From: Pseudoalteromonas luteoviolacea
Lineage (GTDB): Bacteria; Pseudomonadota; Gammaproteobacteria; Enterobacterales; Alteromonadaceae
Length of the DNA: 64,000 nt
Reading direction: 5' to 3'
NCBI RefSeq assembly: GCF_018100925.1
Contig: NZ_JAGJEH010000009.1
Location: 124,001 to 188,000 of the forward strand
The notes under the pieces are model-generated. The model ran no database searches and was not told where the DNA came from. It worked only from the letters and a program-made list of their open reading frames with translations. The position numbers were made by a program, and so were the translations under genes. Positions within the stretch are counted from its first letter, which is position 1. Every line of letters starts with the position of its first letter. Below are positions 9,827-19,353 of the stretch, one piece after another.

Positions 9827-12800
9827 ATGGCGTTAGTGCAGTGGAATGAGCTACCTTGGGTAAAATCGGCAAAGGATAAAATCCATTGGGGTCAATTACT
9901 AGGTAGTAGTTTGGCAATTTCCGTAAGCGAGAGCGTGAAGAACAACAGCTCACTCGTTGTATTGGTGACGCCAGATACCCCCAGTGCACTGCGCTTGGAA
10001 ACCGAACTAGGTTATCTACTCGGTGAAGACAATGTAATGGTATTTCCCGACTGGGAAACCCTACCCTATGACCACTTCTCTCCTCACCAAGATATTATTT
10101 CTCAACGTTTGGCGAGTTTAAATGCACTACGTAAAAAACAGCAAGGCGTGCTCCTAATTCCAGTTGCAACCTTAATGCTAAGAACTGCGCCACCAGAGTT
10201 TATTTATGGTAATGCATTACAGTTTAAAGTAAGTGACACACTTGATGCACAGGGTCTAAAAGAAACATTAACACAAGCTGGTTACCGAAATGTACAACAG
10301 GTGATGGAGCATGGTGAATTTGCTGTGCGAGGTTCGATTATTGACCTCTATCCCATGGGCAGCCAACACCCCTACCGTTTAGACTTTTTTGATGACGAGT
10401 TAGATAGCATTCGCCTGTTTGACATTGAAAGCCAGCGTTCAAGCGACACTATTTCGTCTATTGACTTACTACCAGCCCATGAATTCCCGACCAATGACGC
10501 AGATATTGAGCGATTTCGCATAAAATACCGAGAGACATTTGGTGCCAGCTCTGAGCAAGACTCAATTTATATGCAAGTTACGCGTGGCAATTGGCCAGCA
10601 GGTATAGAATATTACTTACCGCTGTTTTATGACAAGCTTGCAACTATTTTTGATTACCTGCCTAATGACGCCGTGTTTATGCACCTTGGAGACATAGAGC
10701 ATGCCGCAGGTGATTTTTGGTTGGATGTTAGCAAACGATATGAAAGCCGCCGAGTCGACCCTCTTAGGCCTCTTTTAGAACCAAAAGAGCTATACCTCAA
10801 TGTCGAATCTTTGTTTGAATCATTTTCTCACTATCCAAGAATTAGATTGAGTGAAGCGCAACTTGGAACAAAAGCGGGCCACACCAATGTAAACTCTGCG
10901 CTTATTGACGATGTCCGCGTTGACCACAAACAAGCTGATCCCTACCATGCTATTTTGAGCTATATAACAGCCCAAAAAAAGCAAAAAGGCAAAGTACTTT
11001 TTAGCGTTGAATCAGACGGTCGACGAGAGTCCCTACTTACGCTACTAAAACCCACAGGCTTAAAATTAAAAGAGTTCGAATCGTTTGAAAAATTTGCTAA
11101 AGGCCGAACAGATGTAGGCCTTATTGTGAGCCCTCTAGAGGCTTCAGTTTTTCTCGATGGCAAACAGCCTTTGACTTTAATTACCGAGCAAGAGCTGCTT
11201 GGTATTAAAGTTTCCCAGCGCAGACGCCGTAAGCACAAGTACGAGCAAGGCCAAGATGCGCTAATTAGAAACTTGGCTGAATTAAAAGAAGGCCAGCCTA
11301 TTGTGCATTTGGATCATGGTGTTGGGCGTTATCTTGGATTGCAAACCATAGATGCTGCGGGTGTTGCAACTGAATTTGTGACAATTATTTATTCAGGTGA
11401 TGCCAAACTCTACGTACCAGTATCTTCTCTTCATATGTTGAGTCGCTATTCAGGCGGTGAAGAAGCCTCTGCACCTATGCACAAATTAGGCTCTGATGTT
11501 TGGGAAAAAGCCAAGCGCAAAGCCGCTGAAAAAGTGCGAGATGTTGCCGCAGAGCTGCTGGATATTTACGCCAAACGTCAAAGTAAGCCTGGCCATCAGT
11601 TTAAACTCGATGGTGGGTCGTACAGAGATTTCAGCAATAGCTTTCCATTTGAAGAAACCGATGACCAGCGCAATGCTATCGAGGCGGTTATTGGTGATAT
11701 GCAAACTAACCAAGCAATGGACAGGTTGGTTTGTGGTGATGTAGGTTTTGGTAAAACTGAGGTGGCAATGCGTGCCGCGTTTGTTGCCATCAACGACAAT
11801 AAACAAGTTGCGGTGCTCGTTCCAACGACGTTACTTGCTCAGCAACACTTTGAAAACTTTAAAGACAGGTTTGCAGACTTACCAATAGAGGTTGGTGTTT
11901 TATCACGATTCAACAGTACAAAAGAGCAAAAAGAAACCCTCAGTGCGCTTGAAAGTGGCAAGATAGACATTGTAATTGGTACGCATAAGCTGATCCAAGA
12001 AAGCATTAAGTTTAAAGATTTAGGCTTGCTTATAGTCGATGAAGAACATCGCTTTGGTGTGCGTCAAAAAGAGAAAATCAAAAAGCTTAGAGCAGATGTA
12101 GATATCTTAACACTCACGGCAACCCCGATCCCGAGAACGCTGAATATGGCGATGAGTGGAATGCGAGATCTGTCCATTATTGCGACTCCACCAGCGAAAC
12201 GCCTTGCTGTTAAAACCTTTGTACGCGAGCGCAATGACGAGCTGATCAGAGAAGCTATTCTGCGTGAAATTAAGCGTGGTGGTCAGGTGTACTTTTTACA
12301 CAATAACGTAGAAACCATCGAAAAAACAGCAGCCGATATAGCGCAATTGGTACCTGAAGCAAATATTGCTGTGGCGCATGGTCAAATGCGTGAACGAGAA
12401 CTTGAACACTTAATGAGTGATTTTTATCACCAAAAACATAATGTTTTAGTGTGTACCACAATCATTGAAACGGGCATTGATATTCCATCGGCCAACACCA
12501 TCATTATGGATCGTGCTGACAAATTAGGTTTGGCTCAACTGCACCAGCTGCGTGGTCGAGTTGGCCGAAGCCATCACCAAGCCTACGCCTATTTACTCAC
12601 TCGTAATAGCCAAAGCTTAACCAAAGATGCTGTGAAACGTCTGCAAGCCATCGAGTCTCTTGAGGACTTAGGTGCAGGTTTTGCCCTCGCGACCCACGAT
12701 TTAGAGATCCGTGGTGCCGGTGAGCTTTTAGGTGATGATCAAAGTGGTCAAATTCAAACAGTTGGATTTACGCTATATATGGAGATGTTAGAGCAAGCAG

Positions 12801-13300
12801 TCCAAGCGCTTAAAGATGGCAAAGAGCCAACTTTAGAAAACTTGCTGCAACAGCAAAGTGAAGTAGACCTTAAAATCCCAGCACTGTTGCCGGATGATTA
12901 CATTCACGATGTCAACATCCGTTTGAGTATGTACAAACGCATTGCCAGTTTGGCGTCTGAAAACGAGCTTGATGAATTGAAAGTAGAATTAATCGATAGA
13001 TTTGGTTTACTACCTGACGCTGCGAAGAACATTTTTGAAATACAATTACTCAAATGCAAAGCCCAACAGCTTGGTATCCAGAAAATAGAAGCCAACCCGA
13101 AAGGCGGTTACTTTGAATTTAGTAATAATACCAGTGTTAACCCAACGTTCATTATCGGGTTGATACAAAGCAACCCTGCTATATATCGTATGGAAGGCGC
13201 GAGCAAATTACGCTTTAATATAGAAGAAAAAAATGGTCAAGAGCGCTTAAAGCTCATTAACGCCATGATGGATGACTTTCAGAAAAAGGCTGTTGCATGA
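9827..13300 (+). CDS. mfd: Transcription-repair coupling factor Mfd
   Basis: Mfd is an ATP-driven translocase that removes RNA polymerase stalled at DNA lesions and recruits UvrA. It is 1157 residues, near the usual ~1150. The N-terminal UvrB-homology region spans ~1-350, the RNA polymerase interaction region ~480-545 (VHLDHGVGRYLGL), and the RecG-like motor begins with CGDVGFGKTEVAMRA near 638 followed by a DEEHRFG box. The C-terminal TRCF domain is at ~1010-1110. The start is supported by TTAGGAG upstream. The next gene overlaps its stop by 4 bp. Confidence 0.98.
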   Translation: MALVQWNELPWVKSAKDKIHWGQLLGSSLAISVSESVKNNSSLVVLVTPDTPSALRLETELGYLLGEDNVMVFPDWETLPYDHFSPHQDIISQRLASLNALRKKQQGVLLIPVATLMLRTAPPEFIYGNALQFKVSDTLDAQGLKETLTQAGYRNVQQVMEHGEFAVRGSIIDLYPMGSQHPYRLDFFDDELDSIRLFDIESQRSSDTISSIDLLPAHEFPTNDADIERFRIKYRETFGASSEQDSIYMQVTRGNWPAGIEYYLPLFYDKLATIFDYLPNDAVFMHLGDIEHAAGDFWLDVSKRYESRRVDPLRPLLEPKELYLNVESLFESFSHYPRIRLSEAQLGTKAGHTNVNSALIDDVRVDHKQADPYHAILSYITAQKKQKGKVLFSVESDGRRESLLTLLKPTGLKLKEFESFEKFAKGRTDVGLIVSPLEASVFLDGKQPLTLITEQELLGIKVSQRRRRKHKYEQGQDALIRNLAELKEGQPIVHLDHGVGRYLGLQTIDAAGVATEFVTIIYSGDAKLYVPVSSLHMLSRYSGGEEASAPMHKLGSDVWEKAKRKAAEKVRDVAAELLDIYAKRQSKPGHQFKLDGGSYRDFSNSFPFEETDDQRNAIEAVIGDMQTNQAMDRLVCGDVGFGKTEVAMRAAFVAINDNKQVAVLVPTTLLAQQHFENFKDRFADLPIEVGVLSRFNSTKEQKETLSALESGKIDIVIGTHKLIQESIKFKDLGLLIVDEEHRFGVRQKEKIKKLRADVDILTLTATPIPRTLNMAMSGMRDLSIIATPPAKRLAVKTFVRERNDELIREAILREIKRGGQVYFLHNNVETIEKTAADIAQLVPEANIAVAHGQMRERELEHLMSDFYHQKHNVLVCTTIIETGIDIPSANTIIMDRADKLGLAQLHQLRGRVGRSHHQAYAYLLTRNSQSLTKDAVKRLQAIESLEDLGAGFALATHDLEIRGAGELLGDDQSGQIQTVGFTLYMEMLEQAVQALKDGKEPTLENLLQQQSEVDLKIPALLPDDYIHDVNIRLSMYKRIASLASENELDELKVELIDRFGLLPDAAKNIFEIQLLKCKAQQLGIQKIEANPKGGYFEFSNNTSVNPTFIIGLIQSNPAIYRMEGASKLRFNIEEKNGQERLKLINAMMDDFQKKAVA

Positions 13301-14139
13301 AGCAATCTTTAGTTAAATGGGGACTTTTGGCGGCATTGTCCACAGCGACAATGCCTGCACTTGCAGTGCGCTGGTTTGAAGTAGAGCTCATCGCTTTTGC
13401 GCAAAAAGATGCATCGCAAATTAGAGAGGATTTCTCCATTGAGACCCCCCCTTTGCCAAATAACAAGCGTTTGGATTTGCTAACACAAGGCTATAACAAT
13501 GTTGGCCATCAGGCCTGCTTAGCAGGTAACCCCAGCTATGACCCGCGCAGTGTAACAGAGCAATTTACCACAGCTCAAAGCTCTTGGTATTGCGATGATG
13601 ACATCAACTACGTTCAAAAGTATGACGTATTACCCGTTGTGCCTGTCAGCGAACCTCTAGAACACATGCAGTCGATGTACTTACTTGCACCAGAGCAGCT
13701 TAAGTTCGAGTCGATTAGAAAAAAACTAGAACGTAAAGGACATACTGCGATATTACACACTGGTTGGCGATTCCCAGATCAAAGTAAAAAACGAGCGCCC
13801 AATGTTGTTGTATACGGTGGTAAAAAATTCGCGCAACCAGCCAGTTATATATATCGCGCACAGCCCAGCGATAACTTCATCAGTTTGCTCAATAGCGCAC
13901 CGCAACCAAGTATTAAATCTGGCGGAGAAACGCTCTGGGAATTAGACGGCACAATGAAAATTCATATTCGCCACTATTTATATGTGACGAGTAACTTTGA
14001 TTATCGCTACCTGTCTGACTCAGGTGAGCTAGAATCAGCGAGAATGTCACAGTTCACACGTGTATACAGTGGTGACATACACTATTTAGACCACCCCAAA
14101 ATGGGGATTATTTTCCAAATAAGAAAATATAAACACTAA
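13297..14139 (+). CDS. CsiV family protein
   Basis: This 280-residue exported protein has a signal peptide ending near ALA (residues ~1-23) followed by VRWFEVELIAFAQ, the characteristic opening of the CsiV/DUF2803 family. CsiV was first described in Vibrio as a peptidoglycan-binding protein linked to cell shape under D-amino-acid stress. The start overlaps the mfd stop in ATGA, a pairing common in this bacterial group. Function in this organism is inferred from family only. Confidence 0.82.
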   Translation: MKQSLVKWGLLAALSTATMPALAVRWFEVELIAFAQKDASQIREDFSIETPPLPNNKRLDLLTQGYNNVGHQACLAGNPSYDPRSVTEQFTTAQSSWYCDDDINYVQKYDVLPVVPVSEPLEHMQSMYLLAPEQLKFESIRKKLERKGHTAILHTGWRFPDQSKKRAPNVVVYGGKKFAQPASYIYRAQPSDNFISLLNSAPQPSIKSGGETLWELDGTMKIHIRHYLYVTSNFDYRYLSDSGELESARMSQFTRVYSGDIHYLDHPKMGIIFQIRKYKH

Positions 14140-14152
14140 CAGGACCGACAGC

Positions 14153-14398
14153 ATGAAAAAATTTTGCGTTATGCTTGCTTTGCTTTCACTTACAGCATGT
14201 TCAAAAGTGAACATAGAAAATTATGAAAAAATATCCGTAGGTATGGAACGAGCTGAATTGGAACAAGTACTCGGTTCTGCAGACTCATGTGAAGAAAAGA
14301 CGCTGCACACTAATTGTGTTTGGGGTAACGAGACCAAAAATATCACTGTGACTCTGGTGTCAGATCGCGTTACGTTATACAGCAAAAAAGGCTTATAA
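14153..14398 (+). CDS. DUF3862-like small lipoprotein
   Basis: This 81-residue predicted outer-membrane or periplasmic lipoprotein has a signal with lipobox LTAC (Cys16). It continues with ENYEKISVGMERAELEQVLG, a BamE/SmpA-like opening used by several small envelope proteins, and the KNITVTLVSDRVTLYSKKGL end typical of DUF3862. Two further Cys residues could form a disulfide. It is 13 bp after csiV and probably in the same transcript. Its function is unknown. Confidence 0.75.
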   Translation: MKKFCVMLALLSLTACSKVNIENYEKISVGMERAELEQVLGSADSCEEKTLHTNCVWGNETKNITVTLVSDRVTLYSKKGL

Positions 14399-14413
14399 AT
14401 ATTAAAAAGGCTT

Positions 14414-14893
14414 TTAACTCAAGTTTAACCTATATTTATCTTGCTTGAGTTCAAAGCCTAAATATTTGAGAAGATTAATACTCCGAACATTCTTTGGCGC
14501 AACTTTCGCGTTAACTTGTGCAATTAGCGCTTTCGGTAAGATATGATGCAGCGAGTTAATTAAGCAAGTTGCAGCTTCTCTCATATAGCCTTGATTCCAA
14601 TGCTCCGGTGATAACTCATAACCCATAGATATTTCAGCACTGCTCTGTTGATAGTCAAACAGCCCTATCGACCCAATTACACTCCCTTCTTTCAATAGTA
14701 TAAAGCGCACACCAATGCCTTGGTAAAACAGCTCCAAATCGCTTTGGATCATTGCTTTGATATCCTGTAGGGTCAGTGATTTGCCATAGTCATTGTAATG
14801 GCTCACTTTAGGATGATTTAAGATCTGCAATAGTACATTGCTGTCTCGATAAGAAACCACGCGCAATGTAAGTCTCTGTGTTAGTAGTTCCAT
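14414..14893 (-). CDS. GNAT family N-acetyltransferase (RimJ/RimL type)
   Basis: This 159-residue cytoplasmic acetyltransferase uses acetyl-CoA. The opening LLTQRLTLRVVSYRD, the GSIGLFDYQ strand, EISMGYELSPEHWNQGYMREA (acetyl-CoA loop) and NVRSINLLKYLGFEL near the end match the Acetyltransf_3/RimJ-RimL group. The substrate is not predictable. It is convergent with the lipoprotein gene (15 bp). The ribosome site is weak. Confidence 0.85.
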   Translation of the reverse strand: MELLTQRLTLRVVSYRDSNVLLQILNHPKVSHYNDYGKSLTLQDIKAMIQSDLELFYQGIGVRFILLKEGSVIGSIGLFDYQQSSAEISMGYELSPEHWNQGYMREAATCLINSLHHILPKALIAQVNAKVAPKNVRSINLLKYLGFELKQDKYRLNLS

Positions 14894-14971
14894 TGGGTTT
14901 AATTGGTCGATTTTTTATTATTTTGGTATAAACTACCCCATCTTATTTGAAAGTCCAGTGAAGAAAAAAAT

Positions 14972-15181
14972 ATGGCGGAAAAAAACTCAGAATTTAAAGT
15001 CATCCCCCCCACTACCAAGGTACTTTGCCCGGAAAAAGGGGAAGGTTGGACACTAACAGGCATCACTGGCATAGATGAACATACTTCAGTGATGTTTCAG
15101 GGCGTGCGCTACACATTACCGGCAAAATTAATTGTTGACGAACTCTTGCCTAACTATTTGGAATCTCAGAAAAACAAATAG
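14972..15181 (+). CDS. Small hypothetical protein
   Basis: This is a 69-residue soluble protein with no signal or membrane segment. The ATG is preceded by GTGAAG and an A-rich spacer. The sequence (start MAEKNSEFKV, core GVRYTLPAKLIVDELLP) is not recognised as a named family. The coding pattern and the good start make it likely real. It is divergent from the acetyltransferase, with a 78-bp shared upstream region. Confidence 0.6.
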   Translation: MAEKNSEFKVIPPTTKVLCPEKGEGWTLTGITGIDEHTSVMFQGVRYTLPAKLIVDELLPNYLESQKNK

Positions 15182-15384
15182 TCAGATATAATTTTCATCC
15201 ATTTGTCGTAATTTATTGTTGCAATTTTGTTCATAAGGAGACATGATACAATTAGATTGCAAAGATAATAATGGAAGCGTCTGTCTCGAAGGACTAAGAA
15301 TGCACGTCGTACAGTGGACGTAGATGTGTGATTACTTTGTGTTGTATTAGCTTGCTTAGGATAAACCGAACAGAGTTTGTTACC
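15182..15384. other. Upstream region with a 26-codon mini-ORF
   Basis: AAGGAG (15235-15240) lies only 2 nt before ATG 15243, which opens a 26-codon frame ending at TAG 15321. The spacing is too short for an ordinary start. It may be chance or a leader peptide of the following secreted protein. Nothing else was recognised. Confidence 0.3.
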
Positions 15385-16890
15385 ATGCTAAAAACATCAC
15401 TAACCATTTTAACCCTCGCAACTGCGTCATTGCCCTCCCTCGGGTTTGCCAACACCTGTCACGGTGAACTGTTTGGCATCAACGCTGGTCGTGGCGATGT
15501 GGGGATCTTATTTGGCTTAAATGAGCAAAACAACAGTGCATATGCACAAACCCTCGCCGAATTTAGTGCTTCAGCGCTTGCTTATGATAGTCAAAGCAAA
15601 CGAATGTACTACATCTCTGCGCCAAGACCCATCGAATACAAGGTGGACGTTAGCGGATTGGCACTCACCGCAGAGCAAAAGGAACACTTGCCGATAGAAG
15701 GAAGTCGTTTCAAGTACTTGCGTTTAGCGTATTATGACTTTAACACCAATTCACATACTATCGTTGACAGGACAAGTCAGGTACTCAGTCTTGTGTATGA
15801 TGCGGATAACGATGTGTTGCTTGGAACTGACTTTAAAAAGTTGTACCAAATTAATAAAAACTCTGGAGCTGCAACTGAGCTAGGTGCTTTAGGATCACTG
15901 AAAGGTAAATTTAGAGGTGACTTGGTTATTCAAGACGGCAACCTCTACTTGATCACCAGCCGATCTGTTTATCAAATAGACAGAAACACTTATGACGTGA
16001 CTAAACTCGCAAATCACTCGTTGACAGCCGCAACGGGTGCTACGTTGAACCAAGCTGGTGAAATCGTGGTCAGCCGCACGCTAATTAATGACTATGGTCA
16101 TGTCAACAAATCAAAATTATATAAATTAAACCCCCAGTCTGGTAATACCTGCCTGTTAGCCACAGTTCCAGTTCGTCTTAACGATTTAGCGACAAATACA
16201 GACAACGCGGTTGCCTGCTATACCACGCCGACTTGCGAAACAGATCCACTGCCATCATTTACATTAGAAGCGATAACAGACTCAGCCAATGAAGGTGGTC
16301 AGTTGGAGTATCAAGTCACTCTAAGCAATGACTACTATCAAGACGTTACGATTGATCTAAACATAGTCCACGGGTCAACTAGTGCGAGCGATGTTAGTTT
16401 GAGTGCTAGCAGCGTCACTATTGCCAGTGGTGATACAACAGCAAGTATCATTGTAAATGCGCTTGATGACCAAGATCATGAGGATAACGAGACATTTACC
16501 CTTCAGGCTACGGCCGATCAAAATGTAACTGGCTCAGCCTCTTTACCTGGCACTGTTTTGGACAATGATCCAGCATGTGTCCCTGACGATTACACCCGGA
16601 TCAACTATCAATTTATCAGTGAAAGTGCCGCATATAACAATGATTGGGGCGTGCAGGTTAATGGCAGTTATGTGAAATTGCTTGATGAGTATGGTGGTTC
16701 AGGTAGCTATGATGTACTTGTCGGCGCCAACTACAACTACGTTTTGGCAATCAATGGAAATAGTAACCAGCTGACTACCAATTATTCAGCTTACGGTGAT
16801 AAACAGTATTGGGAAGATCAAAATGACAATGACTACAATGACTTTGTAGTTAGAGTGTGGACAACATCTATTCAAAAAGGATGTGATTAA
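15385..16890 (+). CDS. Secreted Calx-beta / DUF4114-like protein
   Basis: This 501-residue exported protein has a signal peptide (~1-22, cleavage near GFA-N). Residues ~25-215 look like a beta-propeller-type repeat region with strands such as NNSAYAQTLAEFSASALAYD. Residues ~235-345 form a Calx-beta domain (ANEGGQLEYQVTLSN ... DDQDHEDNETFTL ... VLDNDP). The C-terminal ~110 residues end in an Asp/Asn-rich motif EDQNDNDYNDFVVRVW, as in DUF4114 proteins that bind calcium. ATG 15385 is preferred over the upstream GTG at 15328 because the signal peptide begins there. There is no sorting tag, so it is probably secreted or surface-associated. Role unknown, possibly adhesion or matrix. Confidence 0.75.
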   Translation: MLKTSLTILTLATASLPSLGFANTCHGELFGINAGRGDVGILFGLNEQNNSAYAQTLAEFSASALAYDSQSKRMYYISAPRPIEYKVDVSGLALTAEQKEHLPIEGSRFKYLRLAYYDFNTNSHTIVDRTSQVLSLVYDADNDVLLGTDFKKLYQINKNSGAATELGALGSLKGKFRGDLVIQDGNLYLITSRSVYQIDRNTYDVTKLANHSLTAATGATLNQAGEIVVSRTLINDYGHVNKSKLYKLNPQSGNTCLLATVPVRLNDLATNTDNAVACYTTPTCETDPLPSFTLEAITDSANEGGQLEYQVTLSNDYYQDVTIDLNIVHGSTSASDVSLSASSVTIASGDTTASIIVNALDDQDHEDNETFTLQATADQNVTGSASLPGTVLDNDPACVPDDYTRINYQFISESAAYNNDWGVQVNGSYVKLLDEYGGSGSYDVLVGANYNYVLAINGNSNQLTTNYSAYGDKQYWEDQNDNDYNDFVVRVWTTSIQKGCD

Positions 16891-16913
16891 GCTTAACTTA
16901 ATCTAACTTTTAT

Positions 16914-16956
16914 GCGGTTTGCTGCTTAACTGGCCTTAACAGCAAATCGCTTTTTT
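16914..16956 (+). terminator. Terminator after the Calx-beta gene
   Basis: A long imperfect stem (GCGGTTTGCTG ... CAGCAAATCGC, one mismatch, flanking TTAA pairs) is followed by six T, 23 bp past the stop. Confidence 0.85.
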
Positions 16957-16979
16957 GGTACAGCCTCTGCCACAGCCCC

Positions 16980-17339
16980 TTATTCCCAGAAAATATAGTA
17001 TGTATGCTTCTCTACTTGGCCAGATGAGGTTGTAACATCGTAAGTTTGTTTATGCAGGGACTCAAACGTGACTGTTCTGCGTAAAATGCCTTTTTGATAC
17101 TTATATTTTATCTGCTCATCGGGTGTAAGCACTGAATACACAGCACCGATAGAGTTGCTTTGATGATGCTTGATGTCTAAATAGTCGTTAAAACGGCTTT
17201 GTGTTGTATTTTCAATCGCTACCGATTTAGCACTCGGTATATCTACCCTATCACTAAAGTCTGAAAAACTAGGTGTCGCCGATGTATTGAATGAAATTCC
17301 AACTATGCACGTGAGATATAGAAAATCAGGTCTAATCAT
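16980..17339 (-). CDS. Hypothetical exported protein
   Basis: This 119-residue protein has a probable signal peptide (MIRPDFLYLTCIVGISFNTSA) and a mature part of about 97 residues without Cys. No family was recognised. The ATG at 17339 follows AAAAGGAGTAATT, a strong ribosome site, which supports it being expressed. It is convergent with the Calx-beta gene and divergent from the YadA-head-like trio. Confidence 0.6.
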   Translation of the reverse strand: MIRPDFLYLTCIVGISFNTSATPSFSDFSDRVDIPSAKSVAIENTTQSRFNDYLDIKHHQSNSIGAVYSVLTPDEQIKYKYQKGILRRTVTFESLHKQTYDVTTSSGQVEKHTYYIFWE

Positions 17340-17646
17340 AATTACTCCTTTTGACTACTCACTTCTTACTTTAACCAAGGGTTTCTATATAAAGCCAGCC
17401 AAATATATTATGGAAAGTCTCTATTTTTAGTCCACATTAATACACACCTAAGATCTAACCTTTAAAATCAATAAATTAAAAAAATAATGTAATTAAAGGG
17501 TCCATTTAAATAAACATGGACGCTCAGCTCAAACTATCTCGATAAAGTGGCTCCAGTGCTTAGCAAACAAGCACACCTACTCAACAAGCTAATCATTTTT
17601 TAATGACATTAGCTAAGTAGAAAAACCTAAAATCGGAGTAATTAAA
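17340..17646. promoter_or_regulatory. Hairpin-rich leader before YadA-head trio
   Basis: This is a 307-bp AT-rich intergenic region. Three successive inverted repeats lie on the plus strand: GTCCAT/ATGGAC (17500-17505, 17516-17521), GTGCTT/AAGCAC (17556-17561, 17569-17574) and AGCTAAT/ATTAGCT (17587-17593, 17608-17614, extendable with a bulge). The last ends 32 bp before the first ATG. None is followed by a T run, so a structured leader or operators are more likely than a terminator. Inference only. Confidence 0.45.
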
Positions 17647-18504
17647 ATGAACACATTTAAAAAAATGGCCATTGTAACTGGACTGTCCTGCATTTCTATC
17701 ACTGCAAGTGCCCATCACCTCACACCAGATCAGCAGGCAAAGTTATCAAGCATACTCGGCTGTCTATCGCAGTCGAATGACACAGTCCATATTCATGGCT
17801 GTAATTTGCAAATCACCAATGGACTTGGTGAGACTAGCTCAAACAATGGTACAGGCAACTTAATCATTGGCTACAATAATGGTGCTTCTGCCCCATCAGC
17901 CCCTACAGCTTCTACCTCTGGCTCTCATAACTTAGTAATTGGCCATGGCCATACCTATACACGTTCTGGATCTTTCATTGCTGGGACGAACAATACCGTT
18001 CACTCCCCCTCTAGTTTTGTAACTGGTTCTAGCGGGTTAGCAGAGGGTCGCAACGCATCTAGAAGTACAATTGCAGGTGGTTTGGGCAATAAAAACTTAG
18101 CTTTTCAAAGCGGAATTTTAGGAGGCAACAGTAATACAATTTCTGACCAATTCTCCCATGCTATGGTTATTTTGGGCGGACAACACAATGATCTAGACGG
18201 TCAATACAGCACTATTGCAGGCGGTGTAAGAAATAAAGTAGTGAAAGCACTACAAGCCAACATCCTTGGTGGTGAAGACAATACTGCAACTGTACAACAA
18301 ACTGTAATTGCTGGTGGTCGATTCAACACAGCAGCCAGAGAAGCAGCCACCATATTAGGTGGGCAAAACAACATCGCAAAAGGGTTCCGTTCAACCATTG
18401 CAGGTGGAGCTGAGCGCCAGACAACAACAGATCACGAATTCAGAGCTGGCGTCTTCAACTCTCAAGACCCATATCGAGCTGACGCAACCAACTCAAACGA
18501 CTAA
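17647..18504 (+). CDS. Secreted YadA-head-like beta-roll protein 1
   Basis: This 285-residue exported protein has a signal peptide to about residue 22 (ASA-HH). It continues with a short conserved module containing two Cys (ILGCLSQSNDTVHIHGCNLQ), then about a dozen ~14-residue repeats of the form GGxxNxAxGxxSxIxGG, as in the heads of trimeric autotransporter adhesins. No coiled-coil stalk and no YadA membrane anchor follow. It ends in a short polar tail. It is the first of three tandem paralogues, behind CGGAGTAATTAAA. The fold (left-handed parallel beta-roll, possibly trimeric) is inferred from the repeat. How it is exported beyond Sec and where it localises are unknown. Confidence 0.75.
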   Translation: MNTFKKMAIVTGLSCISITASAHHLTPDQQAKLSSILGCLSQSNDTVHIHGCNLQITNGLGETSSNNGTGNLIIGYNNGASAPSAPTASTSGSHNLVIGHGHTYTRSGSFIAGTNNTVHSPSSFVTGSSGLAEGRNASRSTIAGGLGNKNLAFQSGILGGNSNTISDQFSHAMVILGGQHNDLDGQYSTIAGGVRNKVVKALQANILGGEDNTATVQQTVIAGGRFNTAAREAATILGGQNNIAKGFRSTIAGGAERQTTTDHEFRAGVFNSQDPYRADATNSND

Positions 18505-18529
18505 AAAATAAATTAGAAGGATAACTAAA

Positions 18530-19324
18530 ATGAAAACACTATCTAAATTCGCTTTTATCGCGCTATCGGCAGCTTCTGTAAATGCCCATGCAGCGCTTAC
18601 TGAGCAAGAACAAACAGCTTTAATTGACATTCTTTCTTGTTTGGAAAGAGTAGACAACACGCTGGTAGTAAGAGGATGTGATGTTCAAGTTGTTAACGGC
18701 TCTGCGGGTAACGTAGAAAAAAATGGCAAAGGAAATGTCATTATTGGTTATAACGCGCAGACCCTACCTTCGCAGCGAGTTGCGACAGGCTCGCACAACC
18801 TTGTGATCGGAGATGGTCACCAGTATACCTCCGTGGGCTCTGTAATTGCAGGTGACAACAACGCTGCCTTTGCAAACTCAACCTCAGTTGCAGGCGCAAA
18901 TAACCATGTATCAGGCTTTCATAGCGCAGTCTGGGGTGGCGAGTCAAACGTTGCTGAGTCAAGCTTCTCGGTGATATTAGGCGGTCAAGAAAATCACACG
19001 CCTGCTTTTCATAACTTTGCGTTGATTGCTGGAGGTAAATCCAATACTGCAAGTAACTTCTTTGCTTCTATTTATGGTGGTGAAAACAATACAGCAACAG
19101 GTCAAAGCTCTATGATTTTAGGCGGACAAAATAATTTTACTCAGGGTCCAAGCTCCAGTATCACCGGCGGCCGTAATAATGAGGCCAATGGCGAGCTCAG
19201 TGCTGTTTTAGGTGGTGAGTTCAATCGCACCAATGGTTTCACCTCGAGTATCGGTGGCGGTCTTAGTAGAACTGTTAATGGCCAAGATGACTTTCAAGCT
19301 GGCTACTTCTTCTCAGAAAAATAA
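18530..19324 (+). CDS. Secreted YadA-head-like beta-roll protein 2
   Basis: This is a 264-residue paralogue of its neighbours: a signal peptide (to ~AHA), the two-Cys module ILSCLERVDNTLVVRGCDVQ, a GNVIIGYNAQ segment, SHNLVIGDGHQY, then ~14-residue beta-roll repeats (ILGGQENHTPAF, IYGGENNTATGQSS, ILGGQNNFTQG). The end, FQAGYFFSEK, echoes the AG-containing ends of the other two. It has no anchor domain and no sorting signal. It starts 25 bp after protein 1, with AGAAGG as ribosome site, so the trio is one operon. Confidence 0.75.
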   Translation: MKTLSKFAFIALSAASVNAHAALTEQEQTALIDILSCLERVDNTLVVRGCDVQVVNGSAGNVEKNGKGNVIIGYNAQTLPSQRVATGSHNLVIGDGHQYTSVGSVIAGDNNAAFANSTSVAGANNHVSGFHSAVWGGESNVAESSFSVILGGQENHTPAFHNFALIAGGKSNTASNFFASIYGGENNTATGQSSMILGGQNNFTQGPSSSITGGRNNEANGELSAVLGGEFNRTNGFTSSIGGGLSRTVNGQDDFQAGYFFSEK

Positions 19325-19353
19325 TCTAATAAAAAATATTTTGGAGCTACAAC

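Noticed and set aside
15243..15323. 26-codon frame as a regular gene
   Set aside because: AAGGAG is only 2 nt from the ATG, and no conserved pattern is visible. Kept only as a low-confidence note.
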